From Pseudomonas cannabina (GTDB lineage: Bacteria; Pseudomonadota; Gammaproteobacteria; Pseudomonadales; Pseudomonadaceae): a stretch of DNA of 64,000 nucleotides. The stretch spans positions 2,666,001 through 2,730,000 of the forward strand of contig NZ_FNKU01000001.1 in the NCBI RefSeq assembly GCF_900100365.1. The letters are read 5' to 3'. Position 1 is the stretch's first letter, and each line of letters begins with the position of its first letter. This document shows, in pieces, positions 44,236 through 53,259 of the stretch. A program made the position numbers and the translations under genes. Below the pieces are notes generated by a model, which was not told the origin of the DNA, did not search any database, and saw only the letters and a list, made by a program, of their open reading frames with translations.

Positions 44236-44482
44236 ATTGCGCCGCTTATCACGCCTTACAACTTTCAAGGTATTAGCCGAGCAAGGCGTAGGATCATTCC
44301 GTAATATTAACAACAGTAGCAAAGCTTGCCTGCCGGGTATTGACACTCGACAGGCACTCCGATTAGTTGAAATTCAGGCGGCATGCGGTAGTTATTTATT
44401 ACCACGAATAGCTATTGCTTACTTCCCAAATCAAAACCCTGAATTTCGCCATGTGGCGTTTGACTAAAAATTGGAGATACGT

Positions 44483-45145
44483 ATGAATACCATTTCTAAC
44501 CCATCACTGGAGGCACCTTCAGTTCCCGTAGCGGAAAGCGATGGCCTCATCAAAGTCCGTGATCTTGAATCAGGCATTTGGGTCCATTTCACCGCGCGTG
44601 GTCTAATCAAAGAAAAAGACAGCTTCCAGCTTATGGTCAATGGCGTCGGCACTGGGCTTGTTCAGACCATTTATGATCCTGACGCACCTGAAGAGGTGCT
44701 GTTCGTGATGAGTCTTCAACCTGAACACTTCGCTAACGATGGAAATTACGCGATTGGTTACCAGTGGCTGACGTTTCCAGGTGGCATTCGAACAAACTCA
44801 GCGACCACTAATATTCGAATCGACCGCACCGCCCCGGGCGGGCCGCTGCTCGCCCCCATCCTCTTCCATCAGATCAACTTCGGCGAAACCCTGACAGGCA
44901 CCGTCCCAGGCTATGCCGACATGCAACCCGGAGACCGAATCCAGACCCTCTGCAACGACCGGGAAGGCCCTACCCACGTGGTCACCGCCGAGAACCTGAC
45001 GGATCGTCCGGTACAGATCATTTTCGACAAAGCGTTCCTGCTTGATCTGGACAGCGATAGCGTGACAGTCCGTTATCAGGTCACTGACCGTGCCGGTAAT
45101 CGCTCGATTATGGCCCGCCAGGTAACCTTGTCGATGCAGAGTTAA
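44483..45145 (+). CDS. Modular beta-sandwich repeat protein (N-domain plus one repeat)
   Basis: A 220-residue protein of no family that I can name. Its residues 20-120 (FQLMVNGVGTGLVQTIYD, then ATTNIRIDRTAPGG) match the N-domain of the split gene at 50016 (YQLYFDETFIGPTKQILE, then KTLISVDLTPPGD). Residues 120-220 (LLAPILFHQINFGETLTGT, GDRIQTLC, VTVRYQVTDRAGN) match its first repeat (ILAPILFPSQIQNGL, GDVIRTYW, VHYTVTDLAGN). The repeats read as Ig-like beta sandwiches. It has no signal peptide. The ATG 44483 has TTGGAG upstream; TTG 44471 is an alternative. It begins the accessory island between aer and the cco cluster. Confidence 0.72.
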   Translation: MNTISNPSLEAPSVPVAESDGLIKVRDLESGIWVHFTARGLIKEKDSFQLMVNGVGTGLVQTIYDPDAPEEVLFVMSLQPEHFANDGNYAIGYQWLTFPGGIRTNSATTNIRIDRTAPGGPLLAPILFHQINFGETLTGTVPGYADMQPGDRIQTLCNDREGPTHVVTAENLTDRPVQIIFDKAFLLDLDSDSVTVRYQVTDRAGNRSIMARQVTLSMQS

Positions 45146-45570
45146 TGCCTGAAAGTACACGATTGCTCCAAAGGTTGAAGGTTTCGTATGCCGACACGTG
45201 CGAGACCTTAATGATAAATTTGAGTGAATAGTCCTACACCTGAGTGGGACCTTTCACAAAACGGCTTATTTTTTAAAATGCAGGAGCAGCCTGTAGTACA
45301 TATCCTACAGATATCATCCATTGAAAAATACCTAAAACAGCTCTTGAAATAATTTTAACCCCCTGTTTACAGCACTCTCAGCACCATCAAGCAATAATTT
45401 AGTCTTAACTTGAAACCAAATGTGACGGAAAAACCTGTGCAAACCTGACACTACCATCGCACATTTCCACGACTTGACCTGAACACTAATGTGCCTTGTA
45501 ATGTTTCTGGCGCCGACAGACGACGGCCCGACGAAAAACAAATCACTTAATGTAAATAAACGAGTTAACG
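45146..45570. other. AT-rich intergenic region in the accessory island
   Basis: No gene is seen in 425 bases. It is visibly richer in A and T than the flanking core genes. A small imperfect palindrome, CCTGTAGTACATATCCTACAG, lies at about 45290-45311. The region should contain the promoter of the next gene. Confidence 0.35.
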
Positions 45571-46104
45571 ATGGAAAAAAATCATTCCAAGGATGTAGTT
45601 GCACGCACCTCCGAAAAGAGCAAACCCACAGCGTCAGACGCTGTGCGAGAAGCCCCCATGCAAGAGAGCACCTATCGAAAAATGACTTCCCTACATATTC
45701 CATCGGATATTTCAGACACCTTGAAACCGCCCGTATTGCCCGACAACGACGGGAATATAATCAGTTACGAAGAGGCGCACCTGGGCGTGGTCGTACATAT
45801 TCCCGGCTCGATCAAGATGTGCTGCGGAGATGAAATCCGCTTTTACTGGGGGAAAAACCTGTCGACGACAACGCTTTTCCATCGAGTGGGCGAAAACAGC
45901 GTCATCCGTGTGCTGTGCATTTCCTACGACCTGGTCTCCTACATTCTGTATGGTCAGGTAGACGTCTACTACGAGCTCTATCGCGATCAGCGACTGATCG
46001 GCACATCACCTGTGTTGAAGGTTAATATCGAACACGCGATGCCCGCCAATTCCAAGGCGCGCCAACGTCAACGCTTTATCGATAACGGGCTTGCCGACAA
46101 ATAG
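45571..46104 (+). CDS. Modular beta-sandwich protein (single repeat, related to the 48.7-kb gene)
   Basis: A 177-residue protein. After a polar N-terminal 50 residues, the body (ISYEEAHLGVVVHIPGS, DEIRFYWGKN, VDVYYELYRDQRLIGTSP) closely follows the second repeat of the truncated gene at 48740 (VDYTEAQAGVLVDIPHY, DNIQLFWGIN, TAVHYEVFRNEEEAGTS). It therefore belongs to the same modular family but has only one repeat. No signal peptide. The start is uncertain: ATG 45571 has a weak site and ATG 45658 is possible. It is followed by a strong hairpin and converges on the autotransporter remnant. Confidence 0.68.
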   Translation: MEKNHSKDVVARTSEKSKPTASDAVREAPMQESTYRKMTSLHIPSDISDTLKPPVLPDNDGNIISYEEAHLGVVVHIPGSIKMCCGDEIRFYWGKNLSTTTLFHRVGENSVIRVLCISYDLVSYILYGQVDVYYELYRDQRLIGTSPVLKVNIEHAMPANSKARQRQRFIDNGLADK

Positions 46105-46110
46105 CCGAAA

Positions 46111-46139
46111 GCCCCCGGTGATCGCTCACCGGGGGCCTT
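46111..46139. terminator. Bidirectional terminator-like hairpin
   Basis: A perfect 11-base stem (GCCCCCGGTGA against TCACCGGGGGC) with a TCGC loop lies between two convergent genes, with CTTTGTT on the plus side and TTTCGG on the minus side. It probably ends transcripts from both directions. Confidence 0.65.
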
Positions 46140-46166
46140 TGTTACGCAGGTGTCGGCGTGTCTGGA

Positions 46167-47561
46167 TCAGAACTCCAAGCGCAGCCCGACATTGGCACCC
46201 CACGGTTGCTCGATGTGCTTGCCCTTCATGTAGTCGAAGTCGGCGTGCACCTGCAAACGCTCCGACAGGGAAACCGACACCCCGGCACCCAGTTCGGCAC
46301 GCGAGCCGAACAGGCTGTTATCGAACGTCACGTCATTGGCCTTCACTTCATTACGACGTGAAAACTCCTGAGCAACAGCGCCCCGAACGTAAGGGCGCAA
46401 CATCCCGCCGTCCTTGAGCGAGACCGTTCGCCCCAGCGACGTGCCGACTTTACCCAGCACCGACTGAGTACGATCGTTCTTCGCTTTCATACCGTTATCC
46501 AGACGCAGCTCCTGGCCCTGAACCACGACAGTGGACAGTTGGGCAAACGGCTCAAGGAAGTAGTCATCCGCCAGCTCGATATGGCGACCGACCTCTAGCC
46601 AGCCACCGACACCCGTGTTGCTGTAGTCACCCTTGGCCTTGCTCGCATCGCTCATGGCAACATCTGCCTTGTTGCGAAAACGGTTGAGCTTGAGCACGCC
46701 GTCCACGTAGTAACCATCATCAAATAGCCAGGTGCCGTAAGCGCCCACATAGTAGCTGTCGACTTTACCTGTGGTGCCACGGCTCAAGTCCAGAGCGGAC
46801 GTGCTGTAACCCCCCAACACACCGACCAGCAATTGTCCGTTGCTGACCTCAATCGGCGCATCGGCGCCCAGCGACAGACCACTTTGCTTCTGGCGATAGT
46901 CGACGCCGTCACTGGTCGTCGCATTGAGCCGGTTGCCATAGGCGCGCATCCAGCCACCCGCCTTGCCACTGGCACGAACCTCGCCCATGCGTGAGCGCAG
47001 GGTTGACAGTTCGCTCATCCAGATCGCCGGTGCCGCGCTGTACAGCGCCAGAGCGCTCTGGGTCGAAGGGCTTATGACCTTGTCTCTACCCACGATGAAC
47101 CAGTCATTGCCTTGCTGTTCCAGCAGATACGAGTAGGCCCCCAGATCAACACGCCCGCCCAAAAGGCTGAACCGCGCATCGCCACCCTCGGTATGCACTA
47201 CCTTGAGCGGCGTCATATCGGCCGCCACCACCTCTACACCGGTGTTGCGTACCCGCAACCCGAACTCGCCGCTGGCCTGACCGTTGACGTCGATGAGGTC
47301 GCCCACACCGTTACTCAGGTCAACCCGCATTCCGAACGTGCCGGTACCGGACAACGCGTTCAGCGACAGCGTATGAAACCCCTGCTCGCCAAACCCGACA
47401 CTGCCACCTTGCATGGCGAGCGACTTGACAGCGTTGTCACCCTGCATCTGCCACTGGCCGCCGGATGTGATGGCCAGCGAGTTACCGTTGACAATGTCGC
47501 CGGTCAGCTGCGCGCCGTTTTGCAGGGTGACGTTCAAAGTGCTGGTGTCATCGGCCACTAG
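46167..47561 (-). pseudogene. Autotransporter, 3' part with complete beta-barrel (5' part lost at IS junction)
   Basis: About 464 residues remain. The first 200 (GAQLTGDIVNGNSLAI, TPLKVVHTEGGDARFSLLGGRV) are the pertactin-like end of a beta-helical passenger. The last 280 form the type V secretion beta-barrel, with LGADAPIEVSNGQLLVGVLGGYS, RPYVRGAVAQEFSRR and the terminal aromatic GANVGLRLEF needed for outer-membrane insertion. The frame is open up to element B (last in-gene bases CTAG at 47558-47561), so the signal peptide and most of the passenger are missing. No true start remains, so it should not be exported. Confidence 0.88.
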
Positions 47562-48739
47562 GAGGGTGTAGACAAAATCATGTAGTGGGTCGGCGCGCGA
47601 GTATTCGAGCCTCGGCCAACCAAACCCATGCCTCGCTTACCGCAAAAAGGCGATCATGATGCATGATCAGTCGCCGAGCTCTCTCATTCCAGGCATGAGT
47701 TCGCTCCACTACCCATCGCTTGGGCATGACCACAAATCCAGTCTGAACAGGCTCCACGGAAAATAGATCGCCTTGTTCAGAGTGCCATTGCCCTGTTCTT
47801 CTGTTATTCGGGCCACGGATCACTTGAACATCGATAGCGTGCAGTTGATGGGTGCGCTGTGCCCATTTTCCTGCGTACGCACTATCAACAAAAAGCGTGC
47901 TCAGTGACGGATATTTTTCCTTCGAGTACGCCACCGCATCATCCGCCGCGTCACGATCCTGCACGCTTGCAGCACTGATACTGACAGCCAGCAGCAGGCC
48001 CAATGTATCGACAATCAGACTTCGTTTACGCCCCTTCACTTTTTTGCCTGCGTCGTAGCCGCTGTCACCGCCTTGAGGAGAACTGCGGGTCGACTGTGAA
48101 TCCAGGATCGCTGCTGACGGGCTGTCAGCGCGTTCTTCCCGCTCACGCCATTGAGCTCGCAAGCGATCATGCATTTGCTCGAACTTGCCTTGAGCGCTCC
48201 ACCGGCGGAACGTTTTGTAGACATTGTCCCAATGAGGAAAATCGCGGGGTAGCATTCGCCATGAGCACCCCGTGCGTACGACATAGCAACAGGCTTCCAG
48301 CAACGTGCGCCGAGAGTGAAGCGGTGGCACTCCTCGTCCGCCCTGGCTTTCAAACAGGTCGGCGACCAGTGCCCACTCGGTATCTGTCAAGCAACTCGGA
48401 TATAGCTGCTCCGGCAGTTGGCGGCGGTGGGTTTCATTGTAGCCATAGGCTTTATTAGGTTCAGGTGACTGAAAACTTCCCTTGGCCCGCTGCTTTACAC
48501 GCGTAATCCCTGCCATTTTCAACGCTTTTGCAAAGGTGTCGGGATGCGCAGTGATACCGGTTTCGGCGAAGAATACGAGCGCCAATTCGGCCTGGCTGGA
48601 ATAGGGCTGTGCATGAGCGAGTTTCACCAGCACGGGATAGTGCTCGGCGGCAATCGAGCGAGGACGTCCGGTTTTAGGCATGGCTTGAGGGCTATTCAGA
48701 CAAGGGAGTGAAAGTTTAATTTATTTTGTCTACACCCTC
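47562..48739 (-). mobile_element. IS5-family insertion sequence, element B copy 2 (no target duplication)
   Basis: The same 1178-base length and 17-base terminal repeats as the copy at 9212-10389, in the opposite orientation. Its flanks do not match: TAG precedes it at 47559-47561 and TTA follows at 48740-48742. One side is inside a minus-strand autotransporter gene and the other inside a plus-strand repeat-protein gene, each missing its 5' end. This points to recombination between two element B copies, or an element-mediated deletion, after insertion. Confidence 0.9.
47578..48681 (-). CDS. IS5-family transposase (element B, copy 2)
   Basis: A 367-residue DDE transposase, intact and the same as the copy at 9270-10373 except for RRPTT in place of RRLTT at the C-terminus. 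The same catalytic segments (ILDSQSTRSS, LFVDSAYAG, VVERTHAW) are present. Its near identity to the first copy means recent spread or gene conversion within this genome. Confidence 0.93.
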   Translation of the reverse strand: MPKTGRPRSIAAEHYPVLVKLAHAQPYSSQAELALVFFAETGITAHPDTFAKALKMAGITRVKQRAKGSFQSPEPNKAYGYNETHRRQLPEQLYPSCLTDTEWALVADLFESQGGRGVPPLHSRRTLLEACCYVVRTGCSWRMLPRDFPHWDNVYKTFRRWSAQGKFEQMHDRLRAQWREREERADSPSAAILDSQSTRSSPQGGDSGYDAGKKVKGRKRSLIVDTLGLLLAVSISAASVQDRDAADDAVAYSKEKYPSLSTLFVDSAYAGKWAQRTHQLHAIDVQVIRGPNNRRTGQWHSEQGDLFSVEPVQTGFVVMPKRWVVERTHAWNERARRLIMHHDRLFAVSEAWVWLAEARILARRPTT

Positions 48740-49963
48740 TTAGGGGAAAACGAAAATCTGGTTTGTTACCAAGTAATAGACCGTGCAGGCAACCCCTCGA
48801 TTCTCTCGAATACCGTACCCGTGAAATTGAGGTTGCAAGAGCTACCCTCTAATTATCCAGCACCTGTCATCGATCAGGTGGTAGGCGATCAAGTTGATTA
48901 TACGGAGGCTCAGGCAGGCGTATTGGTCGACATTCCCCATTACCCGGGTGCGGCAGCACTTGATAACATTCAGTTGTTTTGGGGTATCAACAACCCTTTG
49001 ACCCCTGTTCCAGTAGCACCTGGAGACGAAAACGAATCAGTCATACTGACGCTGAAGTTACCATTCGAAGCAATTGCTCGTGGCCCGCAAGGCAACACAG
49101 CTGTCCATTATGAAGTGTTTCGAAATGAAGAAGAGGCCGGCACGTCTCTGGACACTCATATCGATGTCTTTACAACGCTTCCTTTCGCAGAGCCACTAAA
49201 AAACGTAACAGTACAAGGCACGAGTTTACAAAGCCCGAATACCCAAGATAATTTCATTGATGAGGACGATTATGAGCTAAATGGAAGAGGCTTGGTAAGC
49301 TGGAATTCCGGCTTTGAAGTCAATGACAATCTGAATCTGTATTGGGGCAGCCAGGTAAAGCAGCAGTGGTATCAAATAAAATCCGGCGACGTTACTGCCG
49401 AAAGAGATCTCATCATCACTATCGATAACGAACTCATGCGACTGCAAGGCACCGGTGCAGCCATTCCTGTTTACTTCACTGTCGCTAGAACAGGCAATCC
49501 CAATACTGTCACTAGCCCGGTTCAGCCTGTGACAGTACGATCCAGAGAAGAGCAGCCTGGCGGTCAGGAGGGATTGACCGGCCCTGCATTTAACCTCACA
49601 TCAAATGGAGTGCTGGGCCCCAACGAGAATCCCAACGGGGCGGACGTCAAGGTCTCAACGTATACAAATATTGCAGAGGGCCAAAGGGTCACACTCACCT
49701 TCAAAGGATTTGACGATTTCAACAACCCCATAGAGGCGGCCACCTACGTAGCAACCCGAAAACTGGATGAAGTTGATGTCCAACAAGGGCACATATTTAC
49801 AGTGCCACTCATCAACACACTGCGTATCTGTACAGGCTTCGCAGAAGCCACTTATACGGTCGAACCCGTAGAAGGTAGCAACCAGAGCCCGGCGAACTCC
49901 ACGACCACTCGCGTCATCGTCCATATGCTCCGTCCAACAGACTTCACCTGCCTGAGCCGTTAA
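48740..49963 (+). pseudogene. Modular beta-sandwich repeat protein, 5' truncated by element B
   Basis: The frame is open from the IS boundary (LGENENLVCYQVIDRAGNPS) to the stop at 49963, about 407 residues. The opening YQVIDRAGN is the end of a first repeat as in the gene at 44483 (YQVTDRAGN). Three further repeats follow: PAPVIDQVVGDQVDYTEAQAG with IQLFWGIN; VSWNSGFEVNDNLNLYWG; and LTSNGVLGPNENPNGADVKV with VTLTFKGFDD. The N-domain and promoter are missing. GTG 48821 could in principle restart translation, but no ribosome site is seen. Composition is more AT-rich than core genes nearby, which suggests horizontal origin. Confidence 0.78.
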
Positions 49964-50015
49964 CCAGTTGCGGGCCTTAAGGGCCCGCAACCTTCATAAA
50001 TACAAGGGAACAACC

Positions 50016-50451
50016 ATGTACGGCAATAATGAAAAAAAAGATAGCTTGCTAATAGCCCCCTCCGTCCCGGCAGCCTTGAGCAATGGTCTGCTACCCACAG
50101 ACGCGTTGAATGCTCCTGTCCAAGTAAAACTAAAAGTGTGGCAAGGAGCACGCCCTGGCTATACCTATCAGCTTTATTTCGATGAGACTTTTATTGGACC
50201 GACAAAGCAAATTCTTGAGTCGCACAGCCCCGAGGACACCCTTAGTCTTGAAATTCCGCAAGAGTTGTTGAAGCACGGCCTGCACTCCGTAGCCTATGCA
50301 ATCGAAAACCCTATAAATATGGTGGTAGAGTTTTCCGAAAAAACACTCATCTCCGTGGACCTCACTCCACCGGGCGATCCTATCCTTGCACCTATTCTTT
50401 TCCCCAGCCAAATCCAGAACGGCCTCACCTCCGAAGAACTTAACAGCCTAG
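50016..50451 (+). pseudogene. Modular repeat protein with C-terminal YWSST domain, 5' part (split by element A)
   Basis: ATG 50016 follows AAGGGAAC. The part encodes the N-domain (YQLYFDETFIGPTKQILE, LISVDLTPPGD) and the opening of the first repeat (ILAPILFPSQIQNGLTSEEL), then meets element A at the CTAG at 50448-50451. Joining to 51665 gives NSLGNVLSGTIASYNGMQ without a frame change and a 633-residue protein. No signal peptide is visible, as in the other members. The gene starts about 50 bases after the previous repeat gene and was probably in the same operon. Confidence 0.82.
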
Positions 50452-51660
50452 GGAGACGCTGAACAATTAACCCGTTCGCACCGTCCCCATTTCCAAGCCG
50501 GTTTTTTTCAACCTGCCGGCCTTATTTTACGTTTCTCGAGCAGATTTCTGCCCTCATTTTGCTGAAAGGCGGGCCAGTCCCGCCTTTCAGACGGATTTAT
50601 CCTGCCGTCTGTTGTAAATACCGCTTGGCCAGCATCAGATTGGCCAACCCAAACAAACTGAACAACTGCGCTGTATTCTTTTCCAGCCCACGGTAGCGAA
50701 CCTTGCGATGATTGAAGCGCACCTTGATTACCTGGAAGGGGTGCTCGACCTTGGCACGCAGTTGCGCCTTGGCATATTCAATTTTGCGCTTGACCCGATA
50801 CAGCACGCTGCCTTCGCCGTGCTGCTTGTAACTGCTTGGCCGTTCTGCAATCGACCAGATAACGTCCCGTTCAGCATGCTCCGGTCGCTTGGCCGCACCG
50901 GTGTATCCAGCGTCACCCGAAACATAGGTTTCGTCACCGTGAAGCAACTGGCCAACCTGGGTGACATCCGCCACGTTAGCGGCCGTCCCTACTACGCTGT
51001 GCACCAGCCCCGACGTGGCGTCTACACCAATGTGGGCCTTCATCCCAAAGTGCCATTGATTGCCTTTCCTGGCCTGATGCATCTCAGGATCACGCTTGCC
51101 TTCTCGGTTCTTGACCGAGGGCGGCGCGGCGATCAGAGTAGCGTCGACGATAGTGCCTTCCTTGAGCAGCAGCCCCCGGCTGGCCAGATGCTGGTTAATC
51201 GTTTCAAACAGCAGCCGGGTTAGCTGATGGACTTCCAGCAAGCGGCGAAAACGCAGCAAGGTGGTGGCATCCGGTGCAGACTCGCGACCCAGGTCGATAC
51301 CCATAAAACCGCGGATGGCCTGGCTGTCGTAGACGGCATCTTCGCAACCTTCATCGGAGAAACCGAAACACTGCTGCACGACGTACATGCGCAACATGCG
51401 CGACACCCCTATCGCAGGGCGTCCGCGCTTGCCTGCGGTGTTGCTATAAAACGGCGCCACTTGCGCCTCCAGCAGGGCCCAGGGCACCAACTGTTCAAGG
51501 TCAGCCAGGAAGCGATCTCGGCGAGTCTGCTTTTTCTTGCCGGTATATTCGAGTTCGGAGAAGGTCTTCTGCACGCGCGTAACGCTCACGGAGAGGGAGG
51601 CTGTTGAAGGAACTTAGTGTGCCAAGGGTGGGGACAGTTGGCTATTTTTGCAGCGCCTCC
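50452..51660 (-). mobile_element. IS5-family insertion sequence, element A copy 2
   Basis: A 1209-base element with the same ends as copy 1 (GGAGACGCTG and GGAGGCGCTG inward), flanked by a clean four-base duplication CTAG at 50448-50451 and 51661-51664. It is inverted relative to copy 1 at 8000-9208. The clean duplication shows a simple, recent insertion. Confidence 0.93.
50597..51589 (-). CDS. IS5-family transposase (element A, copy 2)
   Basis: A 330-residue transposase with a predicted protein identical to that at 8071-9063, including GTIVDATLIAAPP, VSGDAGYTGA and RAKVEHPFQVIK. It is intact and starts at GTG. At the DNA level the only difference noticed by eye is in the short stretch after the stop codon (ATCCATCTG in copy 1 against ATCCGTCTG here). 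Confidence 0.95.
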   Translation of the reverse strand: MSVTRVQKTFSELEYTGKKKQTRRDRFLADLEQLVPWALLEAQVAPFYSNTAGKRGRPAIGVSRMLRMYVVQQCFGFSDEGCEDAVYDSQAIRGFMGIDLGRESAPDATTLLRFRRLLEVHQLTRLLFETINQHLASRGLLLKEGTIVDATLIAAPPSVKNREGKRDPEMHQARKGNQWHFGMKAHIGVDATSGLVHSVVGTAANVADVTQVGQLLHGDETYVSGDAGYTGAAKRPEHAERDVIWSIAERPSSYKQHGEGSVLYRVKRKIEYAKAQLRAKVEHPFQVIKVRFNHRKVRYRGLEKNTAQLFSLFGLANLMLAKRYLQQTAG

Positions 51661-51664
51661 CTAG

Positions 51665-53130
51665 GCAACGTCCTCTCCGGCACCATCGCCAGCTACAACG
51701 GCATGCAGGAAGGCGACGTCATCCGCACTTACTGGAATAACATCCCCGGCCCGACGGCGGTGGTGACCAAGGACGATATGGGGCTGAAACGAACGATGGT
51801 CGATTTTGCCAGACCGTTTCTCGAACGGATAGGCGACATTGAGGCACCGGTCCATTACACGGTCACGGATCTTGCGGGAAATATTTCCATGGAGTCCGAG
51901 TCGTTGAGTGTGCAGCTTCAGCTCGCGACCATTACTCCCCTCCCCACCCCATCCATAAAAGAAGCCACCGGCAATACCCTGGACCCCGGGAACGCCTCTT
52001 CCGGTGCGACGGTGGTCATCGACGCGGCCGCCAACCTCAAGGCCGGTGATCAAGTCATCGTGCAGTGGCAGGGTCCGAAGGGCAGCGATACCAAGGAGAA
52101 GACGCTGACCGGCGCCGACGCTGGCAAAACGCTGGAGGTGTTGTTTGCCGCTGTGCTGGTATCAGCCAACGCCGGGCAGACGGTTTCGGTGTCTTACGTC
52201 GTCAATCGTACCAGTGGCCTGGTGCAGGTCTCCGACACGCTGGCCCTGCAAGTTCTTGACGGGCTGACCGAGTTGCCTGCGCCGCGCATGGACAGTGTCG
52301 GTGCCGACGGTGTGGTCATGCCTTCGCTGATTCCAGCCAGCGGCGCAACGGTGCGGGTGAGTTATCCGGGCATGGGCGCTCAGGACAGTGTGGTGGTCAA
52401 CTGGCGCGGTGCGTCCAGTCAGGACACGGCGGCGCAAATTGCGACAGGCAGCGAGTTGCAGTTCAACCTGCCCAAGGCGCTGATCAGTGCCACTGCGGGT
52501 GGCTCAGCCACCGTGACCTACACCGTCACCCGCGCTGGAATACCCAAGGTATCGGCGCCTTTGAGGTTGAACGTCCGCCAGGAATTGCTGTTCGACACCT
52601 CGCCTGTCGAGGTGGCGGGCAAGGTTTACCTGCTGGTGAGCTACCCGCATCTATTGCCACAATTTCCGGCCAACACCACCGTCCAGCGCCAGGCCAGCGG
52701 CGGGAAGGCGCCCTACACCTATAAGTCAGCCGATACGTTGGTGGCGCAAGTGAATAACGAGGGGCTTGTGTCTGTTCGAGGCAAAGGTGCAACGACTATC
52801 ACGGTGACCGATGCTCTGGGTGCCAGCAAAAGCTATCCGGTCAGCGTAACCGGCGTCATCCATTGCCTTGGTGTGGGCAGCGGCAGCTACAGTCAGATCG
52901 CCAGGAATGCGAGTAACAACGGTGCGAGGATTCCATCGATTCATGAGCTTGTGGAGATTTACTCTGCCTACGGCAATCGCTGGCCGATGGGCAACGGTAA
53001 TTACTGGTCGTCCACCGTCTCGAGCGCCGGCATCGGGGGATGGAACTGGTACTACGTGAAGAACATGGTCAGCGGCGGAAACTTCAAATTGAAGAGCCAC
53101 AATGCCGCGCTTGGCGTCGCTGTCAAATAA
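51665..53130 (+). pseudogene. Modular repeat protein with C-terminal YWSST domain, 3' part (split by element A)
   Basis: This part continues the first repeat (GDVIRTYWN, VHYTVTDLAGN), then has two more (GATVVIDAAANLKAGDQVIVQW, VSVSYVVNRTSG; and GATVRVSYPGMGAQDSVVVNW, ATVTYTVTRAG). They are followed by a bacterial Ig-2-like domain (YKSADTLVAQVNNEGLVSV, GATTITVTDALG) and a C-terminal domain of about 95 residues with RIPSIHELVEIYSAYGNRW and NYWSSTVSSAG. That ending resembles the lectin-like tips of some intimin/invasin-type adhesins. An outward frame from element A (TTG 51604) fuses in-frame to this part. A hairpin follows the stop. Confidence 0.82.
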
Positions 53131-53159
53131 TCGATTGCTGAAACGCTGGTGATCATCAG

Positions 53160-53197
53160 GCAGGGCGTTATCCGCAAGGACAACGTCCTGCTTCTTA
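53160..53197 (+). terminator. Probable terminator after the repeat-protein gene
   Basis: A long stem (GCAGGGCGTTATCC against GGACAACGTCCTGC, one wobble and one mismatch) with a GCAA tetraloop is followed by TTCTTAT, 30 bases after the stop at 53130. Confidence 0.5.
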
Positions 53198-53259
53198 TAT
53201 TAATAAGCCGTCAAATGACAAACACCGGCCCCCTCTAGCGTAGAGAAAAACATCGGAAC

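Noticed and set aside
44483..45145. Possibility that the 44.5-kb gene is truncated by a point mutation and continues into the 45.6-kb gene
   Set aside because: The stop is followed by 425 AT-rich bases with no continuing frame, so the two are better read as separate short family members.
50708..51223. A frame of 171 codons antisense to the element A transposase
   Set aside because: Present in both element A copies only because the copies are identical; no protein-family features.
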